This document shows positions 1 through 7,396 of a stretch of DNA of 55,433 nucleotides, one piece after another. Under the pieces are notes generated by a model, which saw nothing but the letters and a program-made list of their open reading frames with translations, searched no databases and was not told where the DNA came from. Position 1 is the first letter of the stretch. Each line of letters opens with the position of its first letter. The stretch lies in the NCBI GenBank assembly GCA_944392835.1, contig CALXYB010000011.1, positions 1-55,433 of the forward strand. The letters run 5' to 3'. Made by a program: the position numbers and the translations under genes. Source of the DNA: an uncultured Alphaproteobacteria bacterium. Its GTDB lineage: Bacteria > Pseudomonadota > Alphaproteobacteria > RF32 > CAG-239.

Positions 1-723
1 AGCGACCACTTCCCATACTCTTGCGGTAGTGATTATGGACCATGTTATGGAGATTATCGCAGCGGATATTGTTCTGTCCCCTGCGACAAGATTGAAACAG
101 ACCCTTGTGCGAATGTCAGCGGCCTAAGCTGTTCTAACGGTTGTGCATCTTATGGTTCTTGTGGTCAATGCACAAGCTGTAACCCCACGCCACCATCTGA
201 TCCATGCGAAGGTGTTAGTTGTCCATCTGCTGTTAGCTGTGGTTCTGCCGGCTGTGCCAGCTACTCCTCCTCAACATCTTGTTGTTCTTCTGTTTGCACA
301 AGCTGTAACGAAGAACCTGATGATCCTTGCGCGGGTGTAACCGGTGTAAGTTGCTCTTACGGATGCGCATCTTACGGTTCTTGCGGCGAATGTACAGCTT
401 GTAACGGAAACCCATGTGATAGTGTTACGGCAGTATCCATTCCGTCAAATGCCTCTTGTACATCATATTACCCAACCTGCTCAACTAAATGCTCCGCTTG
501 GTCTTGCAACTCCGGCTACACTCAATCTGGAAGCTCTTGTGTTGCAACTTGTGAAACCAACCCATGCCGCCGAGGTTGCTACACAGACATTAGTTGCACT
601 TATGGCTGCAAAAGCAGAAATTCCTGTGGCGGTTGCGAAGTTTGTTATACAGAGTACGAAGACACTTGTATTGCTCTCACAGGAAGCCCAGACTGCGACC
701 AAGAAAACGGATACCTTAAATAA
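1..723 (+). CDS. Cysteine-rich repeat protein, C-terminal part (5' end outside window)
   Basis: The reading frame is open from base 1 to a TAA at 721-723 (240 codons), so only the C-terminal part is visible and no start can be assigned. It is extremely rich in Cys, Ser, Gly and Tyr. Recurrent units of the form S-C-x-x-G-C-A-S-Y-x-S-C-G-x-C-x-x-C are spaced by short linkers with Pro and Asp. The same unit occurs in the complete protein at 4889-6721, so the two are paralogues. Such Cys spacing suggests a secreted, disulfide-stabilised surface protein, but I recognise no named family and no function. A strong terminator follows within 20 bases. Confidence 0.8.
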   Translation, partial: SDHFPYSCGSDYGPCYGDYRSGYCSVPCDKIETDPCANVSGLSCSNGCASYGSCGQCTSCNPTPPSDPCEGVSCPSAVSCGSAGCASYSSSTSCCSSVCTSCNEEPDDPCAGVTGVSCSYGCASYGSCGECTACNGNPCDSVTAVSIPSNASCTSYYPTCSTKCSAWSCNSGYTQSGSSCVATCETNPCRRGCYTDISCTYGCKSRNSCGGCEVCYTEYEDTCIALTGSPDCDQENGYLK

Positions 724-737
724 AACAAATCTCAAAA

Positions 738-770
738 AAAATCTCCGGCAAATAACCGGAGATTTTTTTT
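738..770 (+). terminator. Rho-independent terminator after the cysteine-rich gene
   Basis: A 9-bp stem (740-748 with 756-764, AATCTCCGG paired with CCGGAGATT) with a 7-base loop is followed by a run of T. It lies 15 bases after the stop codon of the upstream gene. Confidence 0.85.
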
Positions 771-788
771 AATTATTTATCGGTCCTT

Positions 789-1457
789 TCAACAGGCAAT
801 CCTCTTGGTCATCAGACCTTCAGAAATTTGCAAATTGGTCATAATCATTGAATCAAGCGTCTTCTGATTAATATCATCAACATTTTTGCCGATTTCCAAA
901 GTTTTGCTTGAAACATAATCAGCCAACTTAATCAAATTACTTTTTGTCTCCGGCGGCAGAGGATTCTCTTGCTTTGAAGCCAAGGTTTTAATATAAACCC
1001 ACAACTGCATATTATTATCCAAAGCGCTGACCAACTCTTTGGCATCCCCGTTTTCGCGAGCCATAGACAAGTCAATTGCGCATTTCAAGAGAGAAAAGGC
1101 TTCTTCCGTAGCCAAATTATTTTTAACCGCCTCAATCAAACCTTCAGAAATCTGCATATTAATATTAATCAAGCAGTCAAAGTCAGACTTTGTCATCTTA
1201 GAACCTTTAGAAAGTGTCATACGCTCCACAAAACGAGACAACTTAATCAGATTCGCCTTAATATCTTCGGGAAGCAAATTCTTTGCACTTTTAAGTGATG
1301 TTTCTATTTCCACCCAAAGTTTCAAATTGCTGTCTAATACAGAAACAATTTCCAATTCATCATTGCTGGTAGAAGCCTTAGCCAAAGCCATTGCATGATT
1401 GAGAAGAATAACTGCTTCGTTTTCAGCATTTTTAACTTGGTCAATTTTATTGTTCAT
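789..1457 (-). CDS. flaF: FlaF-like flagellin regulator with tandemly duplicated FlaF domain
   Basis: FlaF is a small alphaproteobacterial protein that works with FlbT to control flagellin synthesis after transcription. This 222-aa protein is about twice the usual length and contains two FlaF-like units, at about residues 8-110 and 116-217. Both carry the family pattern: (V/A)LD-N-x-LW in a central helix, then LP-x-(D/E)-x-K-x-NLIKL, then a terminal (L/M)-x-x-N-x-QISEGL. The start is supported by an AAGGAAG ribosome site in front of the ATG. It is the last gene of the flagellar run on this strand, 247 bases after flgH, and that gap holds three hairpins. The FlaF call is confident from these motifs; the duplication is seen directly. 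Confidence 0.8.
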   Translation of the reverse strand: MNNKIDQVKNAENEAVILLNHAMALAKASTSNDELEIVSVLDSNLKLWVEIETSLKSAKNLLPEDIKANLIKLSRFVERMTLSKGSKMTKSDFDCLININMQISEGLIEAVKNNLATEEAFSLLKCAIDLSMARENGDAKELVSALDNNMQLWVYIKTLASKQENPLPPETKSNLIKLADYVSSKTLEIGKNVDDINQKTLDSMIMTNLQISEGLMTKRIAC

Positions 1458-1554
1458 TTCCGCTTCCTTAAAAAAAGTAATATGGTTATCACAAAAATTT
1501 ATAATCTATCAGATTATCTTTTTAAACAGTTAATTTCACTTAATACCCCGAAAA

Positions 1555-1662
1555 AAAGTCTGCCTCATAATAGGGGAAAAAAGACAGACTTTAATTTCAG
1601 GAAAATACAGAGCTTGGGGAAACTCTGCACCTAAAGAAAAAATTGGGGAGATTTTTTCTTTA
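1555..1662 (-). promoter_or_regulatory. Three consecutive hairpins with C-rich loops in the flgH-flaF spacer
   Basis: Hairpins lie at 1555-1592 (perfect 8-bp stem, 22-base loop), 1608-1627 (5-bp stem extended across one mismatch) and 1632-1662 (12-bp AU stem, 7-base loop). Each loop reads GGGGA on the plus strand, i.e. UCCCC in the flgH-flaF transcript. A fourth TCCCC (minus strand, 1682-1686) lies just after the flgH stop. Exposed UCCCC loops could pair with ribosome-binding sites, and the position suggests a structured leader controlling flaF. Read on the plus strand, the same loops would be GGA motifs of the kind bound by CsrA. Both functions are inference. Confidence 0.5.
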
Positions 1663-1704
1663 AAAGCGTCAACATAATAATAGGGGAACTTATCAATAAT
1701 TTTG

Positions 1705-2463
1705 TTAGAACGGCGACACAATATCCAACAGCTGACGACCATATCTTGGTTGCTGCATATCAGAGATTGTACCCTGCCCGCCGTAAGAAACTCTAAGCTC
1801 GGCAATCTTTTTGGATTCAATAGAGTTATCGGAAGAGATATCTGCTCGTCTGATAATACCTCTGACTGTTAACTGGCGCAGTTCGTAGTTAACTCTGATT
1901 TCCTGTGTACCCTCAATCACCAAATTTCCGTTTGGCAAAACCTGTGTAACTACGGCCGCCATCGTTACATCAATTTCTTCACTACGGTCAATTTTTCCCT
2001 CACCTGAAACATCGTGGTCAGACTGCACATCAACTAAATTTGACGGGATAGCTGCATCCGGCAAATAATCCGTCGCATAGCTTTCATAACCAAACAAGCG
2101 GCTTACACCGAGTGTATCAGAGTTATTATCACGTGTTTGCTCTGTTTCATTTTCAAGTTTTGCCGCATCTGAAGCCGAAATTTTAACCGTCAAAATATCG
2201 CCCACCTTAGATGCTCTCTGGTCTTTAAAGAAACCGGAGGAGCCAGCGCGCCATAAAGAATTCGCTCCGGCATAATGTTGTGGCTGTTCCGGCATCGGCA
2301 TAGAAACAGGCTTATAATCAGGAGCTTCTACGGGATTCTCAATCGGTGTCAACGGTGGTTCCGCACCGATATTTTTAATTCTTGTCCAAGCATTACAACC
2401 GCTCAAAGTTGTCGCCATAAGCAACACGGCTGTTAATTTTGCAAAATTTTGAGTATCTTTCAT
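1705..2463 (-). CDS. flgH: Flagellar L-ring lipoprotein FlgH
   Basis: FlgH forms the outer-membrane L-ring around the flagellar rod. The 252-aa protein has a lipoprotein signal peptide ending in the lipobox LSGC at about residues 20-23. It also has the family hallmarks: S-L-W near residue 69, F-F-K-D-x-R-A-x-x-VGDI-x-T-V about residues 78-93, and the C-terminal G-x-IR region with a final aromatic-rich segment. The length is normal for alphaproteobacterial FlgH. It follows flgA by 15 bases in the same transcription unit. No anomalies seen. Confidence 0.95.
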   Translation of the reverse strand: MKDTQNFAKLTAVLLMATTLSGCNAWTRIKNIGAEPPLTPIENPVEAPDYKPVSMPMPEQPQHYAGANSLWRAGSSGFFKDQRASKVGDILTVKISASDAAKLENETEQTRDNNSDTLGVSRLFGYESYATDYLPDAAIPSNLVDVQSDHDVSGEGKIDRSEEIDVTMAAVVTQVLPNGNLVIEGTQEIRVNYELRQLTVRGIIRRADISSDNSIESKKIAELRVSYGGQGTISDMQQPRYGRQLLDIVSPF

Positions 2464-2478
2464 TGCAATAGTCCCCTT

Positions 2479-3186
2479 CTATTGTACTTCCGCACTAACG
2501 GTATCTTTATCCAAGACCTCGCCAAACAAAGTCTTTTTGCTTTTAGGATTCAACAGTTCAATTTTGTCGCCTTCCCCGCCATCGTTCAAAGCCTCAACTT
2601 TTGCCGTAATCTGCATCTTATCGGTTTTGTAAACGACAGTAACTGTATCACCTTTTTTAATGAGCATTTGTTTGCCGACATCTCTGTCAGAAACAATTTT
2701 GCCTTCTTTTAAGAGCTTTTTAGCTTCCAATCCGACCAATTTGTCTTTATCTGTAACAAAGCTAGGTTTAATCCGGTTTGCACGCACCTGAATCTGCCGC
2801 AACATTTCTGGCTTAATCAGCTCACCTTTCTGGACATTACGAGCCGGCACCCAAATTTCGCTCAACAAAAAATACCTGCCGGAAATATCCGTCTTGGCAA
2901 AAGATTTGCCATCGGCAAAAATTTCCGCATTACAAGAGAACTTGTTCTGCAACTCATCAAAAGTCAAACCAGAGACCAGAATTTTAGCTTTTTGAGCATT
3001 TTGGATATGAAAGACGGTTTGCCCACCAAAAAGTTCCAAATCCACATTCTGATTTTGGCCCTGCTCAACGAACTCTTGTTCAATTGCCTGTCTGATTTCA
3101 TCTTCCCCTACAATCAGCAGATTCTCTGCTTTTGCCATACTAATTTGGCTTAACATCAAAACTGCGGCTAAAAAGAATTTCATCAT
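2479..3186 (-). CDS. flgA: Flagellar P-ring assembly chaperone FlgA
   Basis: FlgA is a periplasmic chaperone needed to assemble the FlgI P-ring. An N-terminal signal peptide ends near A-K-A. The C-terminal half is a SAF-type domain: the segment beginning WVPARNVQKGELI, then IKKGDTVTVVYK, and a final beta-rich tail. I place the start at the ATG at 3186, behind a GGGAG ribosome site; an upstream in-frame ATG at 3201 lacks a good site. Its position between flgG and flgH is common in Alphaproteobacteria. Confidence 0.92.
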   Translation of the reverse strand: MMKFFLAAVLMLSQISMAKAENLLIVGEDEIRQAIEQEFVEQGQNQNVDLELFGGQTVFHIQNAQKAKILVSGLTFDELQNKFSCNAEIFADGKSFAKTDISGRYFLLSEIWVPARNVQKGELIKPEMLRQIQVRANRIKPSFVTDKDKLVGLEAKKLLKEGKIVSDRDVGKQMLIKKGDTVTVVYKTDKMQITAKVEALNDGGEGDKIELLNPKSKKTLFGEVLDKDTVSAEVQ

Positions 3187-3208
3187 TACTACTCCCGGCA
3201 TCCGGCCA

Positions 3209-3997
3209 TTATCTCAACGATGTAATCGTGCTCAACATTTGGTCAGAGGTCTGAATAATTTTTGAGTTCATCTCATACGCACGCTGCGCAGAAACCAACT
3301 CGGTAATTTCGGCCACCGGATTAACATTAGATGTTTCAAGGTAGCCTTGCAGAACCGAACCGAAAGATTCGGTATCCGGATTATCAACAATCGGCGCACC
3401 TGAAGCTTCTGTCTCCAAGAACAGATTTTGCCCCATCGCTTCCAAACCGGCCTCGTTTGGAAAAGTAGCCAACTCCAGCTGTCCGACATTAACTTCATCT
3501 GTTTCGCCATCTTGCTTAATCCAAACTTCGCCTGAATTGTTGACATAAATTTCAACGGCATCATCAGGAATGGTAATTTCCGGCTGAACCACATAACCAT
3601 CATGCGTAACAATCACACCATCGCCGTTGCGCTGAAAAGCACCATCTCTGGTATAAGCCGTACCTTTGCCTTCCGGCAGTTCAATCTGAAAATAACCACG
3701 TCCGCGAATAGCCAAATCCAAAGAATTATTTGTATTTGTTAAGCTTGTTCCGTCCGTAATACGATAAACCGCAGCTGTTCTGACACCAAGACCAAGCTGA
3801 ATACCGGACGGTACGATTGTATCAGATGCCGTAGAAGCAGCACCCGGACGAATAATATTTTGATATAAGAGGTCATTAAACTCGGCTCTTCTTTTGGTAT
3901 AAGCCGTTGTGTTCATATTGGCGATATTGTTGGAAATAACATCTACGTTTGTTTGCTGTGCCAACATTCCCGTTGCGCCGATTGCTAAAGATCTCAT
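3209..3997 (-). CDS. flgG: Flagellar distal rod protein FlgG
   Basis: FlgG builds the distal rod of the flagellar basal body. The 262-aa protein opens with the rod-family N-terminal segment (M-R-S-L, then Q-x-x-x-D-V-I-S-N-N-I-A-N-x-N-T). It has a central G-R-G-Y-F-Q-I motif near residue 105. It ends with the conserved heptad helix containing NVNPVAEITELVSAQRAYE and the terminal S-K-I-I-Q-T-x-D-Q-M. The length matches canonical FlgG (about 260 aa). It lies 17 bases after flgF and 22 bases before the flgA start. Confidence 0.97.
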   Translation of the reverse strand: MRSLAIGATGMLAQQTNVDVISNNIANMNTTAYTKRRAEFNDLLYQNIIRPGAASTASDTIVPSGIQLGLGVRTAAVYRITDGTSLTNTNNSLDLAIRGRGYFQIELPEGKGTAYTRDGAFQRNGDGVIVTHDGYVVQPEITIPDDAVEIYVNNSGEVWIKQDGETDEVNVGQLELATFPNEAGLEAMGQNLFLETEASGAPIVDNPDTESFGSVLQGYLETSNVNPVAEITELVSAQRAYEMNSKIIQTSDQMLSTITSLR

Positions 3998-4014
3998 TTT
4001 CTTTTCCCCTTACA

Positions 4015-4755
4015 TTAAGCTAATTGTGAATAAGTGCTGATTGTGTTTGAAAGCCGCTCATGTTCTTCATCAATCATAGATTGAACCATCTCATAAGAAC
4101 GTTGCAGTTTAATCATCTTGGTCATTTCTACAATCGGATCAACATTAGACTTTTCAACCGCCCCCTGAATAACTTTCACATTATCCGCCGGTTGCATCAT
4201 ATTGCCGTTTGTGTTTTCAAACATCGTATCAGCCACTTTTAAGAGTTTCTGATTATTTTCAAACGAAACCGTTTTAATGGTTCCGATAACACCATTTTCC
4301 GTATAAACATCACCACTTTCCGTAATGGAAATTTCTGTTTCACCCGGAGCAATAAAGAAAGGCTCATTATTCTCCGACATCACGGCATAACCTTCACTTG
4401 TTACCAACATACCATTGGCATCCAACTGAAACTGACCTTTTCTTGTATATCTTTCCCCTTCAGGTGTTTCTACAGCGAAGAAAGCATCGCCTTGCAAAGC
4501 CAAATCAAAAGTATTTCCGGTATGTTGAATTACACCTTCTCTGAAATCCTTATACATTCCGAAATCTTGCGTAAAATAAACCGGAACTTGGCCAAAACCT
4601 TCGGCATTTTTGGTCTGCGTAAGATAAGAGGCAAAAATTGCATCATCTTGCTTGAAGCCGGATGTATTCATATTAGCCATATTGTTGGAAACAATGTCCA
4701 TCTGTTTCCACAAGGCCATCTGGCGCGATAAGGCAATGTATTTTGTATTATCCAT
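4015..4755 (-). CDS. flgF: Flagellar proximal rod protein FlgF
   Basis: FlgF is a proximal rod subunit and a paralogue of FlgG. The 246-aa product starts at the ATG at 4755, which has a GGGGAG ribosome site just upstream; an in-frame ATG at 4839 would add 28 residues that lie across the sigma-54 promoter and is rejected. Visible motifs are D-I-V-S-N-N-M-A-N-M-N-T-S-G-F-K near the N terminus, GDAFFAVETPEG in the centre and a terminal NVDPIVEMTKMIKLQRSYE helix. It is the first gene of the flagellar run. Confidence 0.95.
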   Translation of the reverse strand: MDNTKYIALSRQMALWKQMDIVSNNMANMNTSGFKQDDAIFASYLTQTKNAEGFGQVPVYFTQDFGMYKDFREGVIQHTGNTFDLALQGDAFFAVETPEGERYTRKGQFQLDANGMLVTSEGYAVMSENNEPFFIAPGETEISITESGDVYTENGVIGTIKTVSFENNQKLLKVADTMFENTNGNMMQPADNVKVIQGAVEKSNVDPIVEMTKMIKLQRSYEMVQSMIDEEHERLSNTISTYSQLA

Positions 4756-4804
4756 TATATTCTCCCCAATAACATTTGGATAATTTTTACGGTTGCCTAT
4801 TCTT

Positions 4805-4822
4805 ATGCAACTAGCGTGCCAA
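4805..4822 (-). promoter_or_regulatory. Sigma-54 (RpoN) promoter of the flgF operon
   Basis: On the minus strand the sequence reads TTGGCACGCTAGTTGCAT, an exact match to the -24/-12 consensus TGGCACG-N4-TTGCW. The -12 element lies about 50 bases before the flgF ATG, giving a leader of about 40 bases. Sigma-54 control of middle or late flagellar operons is established in Caulobacter. Confidence 0.9.
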
Positions 4823-4842
4823 TTTTTGGTGTGCACCAAAAA
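4823..4842. promoter_or_regulatory. Near-perfect palindrome adjacent to the sigma-54 promoter
   Basis: TTTTTGGTG-TG-CACCAAAAA has 9-bp arms around a 2-base centre and touches the -24 element of the flgF promoter. It could be a binding site for a flagellar enhancer-binding protein. It also overlaps the T-tract of the terminator of the neighbouring gene, so part of the symmetry may come from that. Confidence 0.4.
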
Positions 4843-4871
4843 AAAGGCATCGCAACATTGCGATGCCTTTT
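4833..4871 (-). terminator. Rho-independent terminator of the large cysteine-rich gene
   Basis: A perfect 13-bp stem (4842-4854 with 4859-4871) with a 4-base loop is followed on the minus strand by about nine T. It is 18 bases past the stop at 4889 and separates this gene from the flgF promoter. Confidence 0.9.
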
Positions 4872-4888
4872 ACTCCATATTCGTTTAT

Positions 4889-6721
4889 TTATAAAGCACT
4901 TGCTTTGCAACAATTACATCTGGATATTGAAAATTGTGATGTCGGACAACAACAATTACCTATACGATACGGAAGAGATCCAGAACATGTAAATGTTGCA
5001 CACGGGTCCGTAATTACAGGTGCTGATTTACACTTATATTTAGTTGTTCCACAAGCTGTGCAAGAATCTTTAACACCAAAATTACAACTCGTAAAAGAAT
5101 ACCCCGGACATTCTGTTGAATATGTACAAGTTTTACAAGTTTGGCATTTAGACGAACAATCGGAATAATACGATTGACAACCGTAAGAACAACTTGCTGC
5201 GGTACGATTATGGCAATTATCTGGATAACAAGCCGTACATTTGCCGCAAGAGTTGGTCGTTTTGCATCCATACGGACAGCTTAGTGAAGTTACACTACAA
5301 GCAGGATCACCTTTACAAGAGACGCAAATACCGCAAGAGTTGGTAGAGGCACAGCCATACGGACAAGAAGCCGCTGTTGTACTACAATCCGGATTTCCCT
5401 TACAACCTGTACATCTGCCACAAGAATTGTATGTTGCACAACCATATTCACAAGATTTTGATGATACATCGCAATCCGGGTTGGTTTTGCATTCAGTACA
5501 TTTACCGCAAGAGTTGGTCGTTTTGCATCCATAAGAACAGCTTAGTGATGAGGCATCACAATCTGGGTTGCCTGTCGCCGTTTGGCATTTGCTTGGGCAG
5601 TCTGACCACCATTTTGAGCAACCATACGGGTGGGAAACATCGGTACGGTTATGGCAGTTATCCGTATAAGCAATTTCACATTTGCTTGAGCAATCGCTAA
5701 AGTATTTTTTACAACCATACGGCGCACTTACAGAAGTTACATTTCGGCAGTTGTCTGCATAACAACTTTGACATTTGCTGCTACAATCGCTCCAAGCCTG
5801 TTGACAACCATAAACGCAGCTATAATTTGTTCTGTTATCACAGTTGTCAGATTTTGCAATCTGACACTTGGTAGAACAGTCGGGCCAATAGGTTTGGCAA
5901 CCATAGTTTGCAGGCACAGATTCACGGTTGCGGCAGTTATCCGTATATGCGGTTTGGCATTTGCTTGGACAGTCTGCAAAATAAGCAACGCAGCCATAAG
6001 GTGTACTTACAGCCGTACGATTACGACAGTTATCCGTATAAGCTTTTTTACAAACGGAGTTACATGGTGCCGGATAGTATTCTGCACAACCATATGCACC
6101 GGCAGATACACCTGTCGGACATGTACATTGTGTATATTTTCCGCCACAACTATCTCCACTCGGTGAACGCGGTGATGTACAGTTTGACGTTGTGTACATA
6201 TACTCACTCTTACAAGCGCAAGACTGATATTTGCCGCCGCAACTTGCTCCTTGTCCGACTTCTTTGGATGAACAAGATACAAGGTTAGGGTCGCATTTAC
6301 AAGAAGCATATTGACCGCCGCAGCTTTCACCAACACCAACTTGTCCGGCCGGACAGGTTATGAGGTTTGTGGCACACTTGCAACGTGTGATGTAAGATTT
6401 ATTGTAGGGGCAGTAACCTTCGGGTATCTGAACGGAGTTACAGTTATTTAAGATAAAGCCTTCGTTCTTACATTGGGCTGCCGTGTCTATGGTATAATCT
6501 TCATCGCCATGTCCATAACCGGCGCTATCATTACAATCACCGACACCTAAAAAACACACGCCTGCGATTTTGTAAGCATTCTCCAGTTTAGCAAACTCAA
6601 AGGAGGGCTTCAGTTCGGGTGGGTTGGTGTGTGTTAGTAAGTTGTTTGAGGCCATACCTTTTGGAGGAAATAAGCACATTCCTACCAGTAATGAAATTAA
6701 AAATGCAGATTTCTTCTTCAT
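4889..6721 (-). CDS. Large secreted cysteine-rich tandem-repeat protein
   Basis: A 610-aa protein with a signal peptide (MKKK, hydrophobic stretch, P-K-G-M-A-S). The start is the ATG at 6721 behind a GAGG site; a GTG at 6733 is possible. The mature part holds several C-G-G-(K/Q)-Y-x-x-C units at about residues 135-200. Then come five copies of a unit A-Y-x-D-N-C-x-N-R ... Y-G-C ... D-C-x-S-K-C-Q (about 228-382), four copies of a unit N-P-D-C ... S-C-x-Y-G-C ... N-S-C-G-x-C-x-x-C (about 385-500), one more copy of the first unit and a Cys-dense tail. It is a paralogue of the protein at 1-723. The pattern suggests a disulfide-rich extracellular or surface protein. I recognise no family. The repeats are visible at DNA level, and that produces several long spurious frames on both strands. 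Confidence 0.85.
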   Translation of the reverse strand: MKKKSAFLISLLVGMCLFPPKGMASNNLLTHTNPPELKPSFEFAKLENAYKIAGVCFLGVGDCNDSAGYGHGDEDYTIDTAAQCKNEGFILNNCNSVQIPEGYCPYNKSYITRCKCATNLITCPAGQVGVGESCGGQYASCKCDPNLVSCSSKEVGQGASCGGKYQSCACKSEYMYTTSNCTSPRSPSGDSCGGKYTQCTCPTGVSAGAYGCAEYYPAPCNSVCKKAYTDNCRNRTAVSTPYGCVAYFADCPSKCQTAYTDNCRNRESVPANYGCQTYWPDCSTKCQIAKSDNCDNRTNYSCVYGCQQAWSDCSSKCQSCYADNCRNVTSVSAPYGCKKYFSDCSSKCEIAYTDNCHNRTDVSHPYGCSKWWSDCPSKCQTATGNPDCDASSLSCSYGCKTTNSCGKCTECKTNPDCDVSSKSCEYGCATYNSCGRCTGCKGNPDCSTTAASCPYGCASTNSCGICVSCKGDPACSVTSLSCPYGCKTTNSCGKCTACYPDNCHNRTAASCSYGCQSYYSDCSSKCQTCKTCTYSTECPGYSFTSCNFGVKDSCTACGTTKYKCKSAPVITDPCATFTCSGSLPYRIGNCCCPTSQFSISRCNCCKASAL

Positions 6722-6972
6722 AGTACACCTCACAACAGTTAGAACTAAAGCCCGTTAAACAGGTGAGGATATATATATGCAAAAAGGGAAGCGGAATTTT
6801 AGATAGATTCCTCTTTATATATACACATATCTGATTGCAATATTTTGCATCAGACTAACATCCACACCTACATTTATAAGCATAATCTAATTTAGCGAAA
6901 GAGTCAACTATTAATGAGACTACAAAAAATTTTGTCTACTATTGATGAGGGTGTATATTTTTTCCGCTAAAA

Positions 6973-7087
6973 GATACAAGGCACGAAAGATAGATATGCA
7001 CGCCGGAAGCAACGCGGTTCAACAAAGGTTCTCAAAGCAGCCAGTGAGCGCTCAAGTGCGTCCACTTGTCAAGCTGGCAACAGCTTG
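6973..7087 (+). repeat. Interspersed repeat, copy 1
   Basis: Begins GATACAAGGCAC, contains the core GCAACGCGGTTCAACAAAGG and AAAGCAGCCAGTGA, and ends in the palindrome AAGCTGGCAACAGCTT (7071-7086). It carries an insertion of about 15 bases before the palindrome relative to copies 2 and 3. Other copies are at 7124-7222, 30567-30663 and 30663-30728. Confidence 0.85.
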
Positions 7088-7089
7088 TC

Positions 7090-7116
7090 ATTCTGAGGGA
7101 CATCGTCCCGAAGAAT
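7090..7116. repeat. REP-like palindrome
   Basis: ATTCTGAGGGAC-ATC-GTCCCGAAGAAT is an imperfect palindrome (12-base arms, two mismatches). It resembles short extragenic palindromes that are widespread in bacterial genomes and sits between repeat copies 1 and 2. Confidence 0.6.
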
Positions 7117-7123
7117 CCATAAG

Positions 7124-7222
7124 GATACAAGGCACATAAGCAAGATATGCACAAAGGAAGCAACGCGATTCAACAAAGGTCGCCAAAGCAGCCAGTGATG
7201 CGGTCAAGCTGGCAACAGCTTG
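7124..7222 (+). repeat. Interspersed repeat, copy 2
   Basis: Same order as copy 1: GATACAAGGCACATAAG, AAGATATGCAC, GGAAGCAACGCGATTCAACA, AAAGCAGCCAGTGATGCGGT, then the palindrome AAGCTGGCAACAGCTT (7206-7221). An extra palindrome copy follows at 7245-7260 after a short GC-rich spacer. Confidence 0.85.
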
Positions 7223-7309
7223 CGCTCAAGGGCGGCCCCTTGTCAAGCTGGCAACAGCTTGCAAACTTTTGAAAAAGTTTGGAGAACGAGGTAAATAATA
7301 AGAAATAAA

Positions 7310-7358
7310 GGCGAAAGTACCGCAGCGTACATAAATAGTACGTGAGGAAACTTTCGCC
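7310..7358. repeat. Long palindromic hairpin downstream of era
   Basis: Outer arms GGCGAAAGT (7310-7318) and ACTTTCGCC (7350-7358) pair perfectly. An inner GCGTAC/GTACGT pair makes a second stem. It lies 38 bases past the era stop and may end or stabilise that transcript, but no T-tract follows on the minus strand, so it is not a classical terminator. A smaller hairpin (CAAACTTT/AAAGTTTG) is at 7262-7281. Confidence 0.5.
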
Positions 7359-7396
7359 CTGCAATTTTTGTATTAGTTACCCGTTATACAAACTTT

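Larger units (their letters stand above)
6734..7396. other. Gene-free intergenic region filled with repeats
   Basis: About 660 bases lie between the cysteine-rich gene and era. The left part (6734-6970) is AT-rich and probably carries the promoter of the cysteine-rich gene. The rest is two copies of an interspersed repeat plus several palindromes, listed separately. I see no convincing coding sequence; the 65-codon frame at 6942-7139 lies inside the repeat. Confidence 0.7.

Noticed and set aside
4756..4839. Longer flgF reading from the ATG at 4839
   Set aside because: The extra 28 codons cross the sigma-54 promoter and have no ribosome site; the ATG at 4755 matches known FlgF starts.
5014..6339. 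Several long open frames on both strands inside the large cysteine-rich gene
   Set aside because: They arise from the repeated Cys codons read in other frames; only the 610-aa frame has a signal peptide, ribosome site and terminator.
6942..7139. 65-codon open frame between the cysteine-rich gene and era
   Set aside because: It lies within interspersed repeat copy 1 and the REP-like palindrome, and it has no ribosome site or protein-like features.
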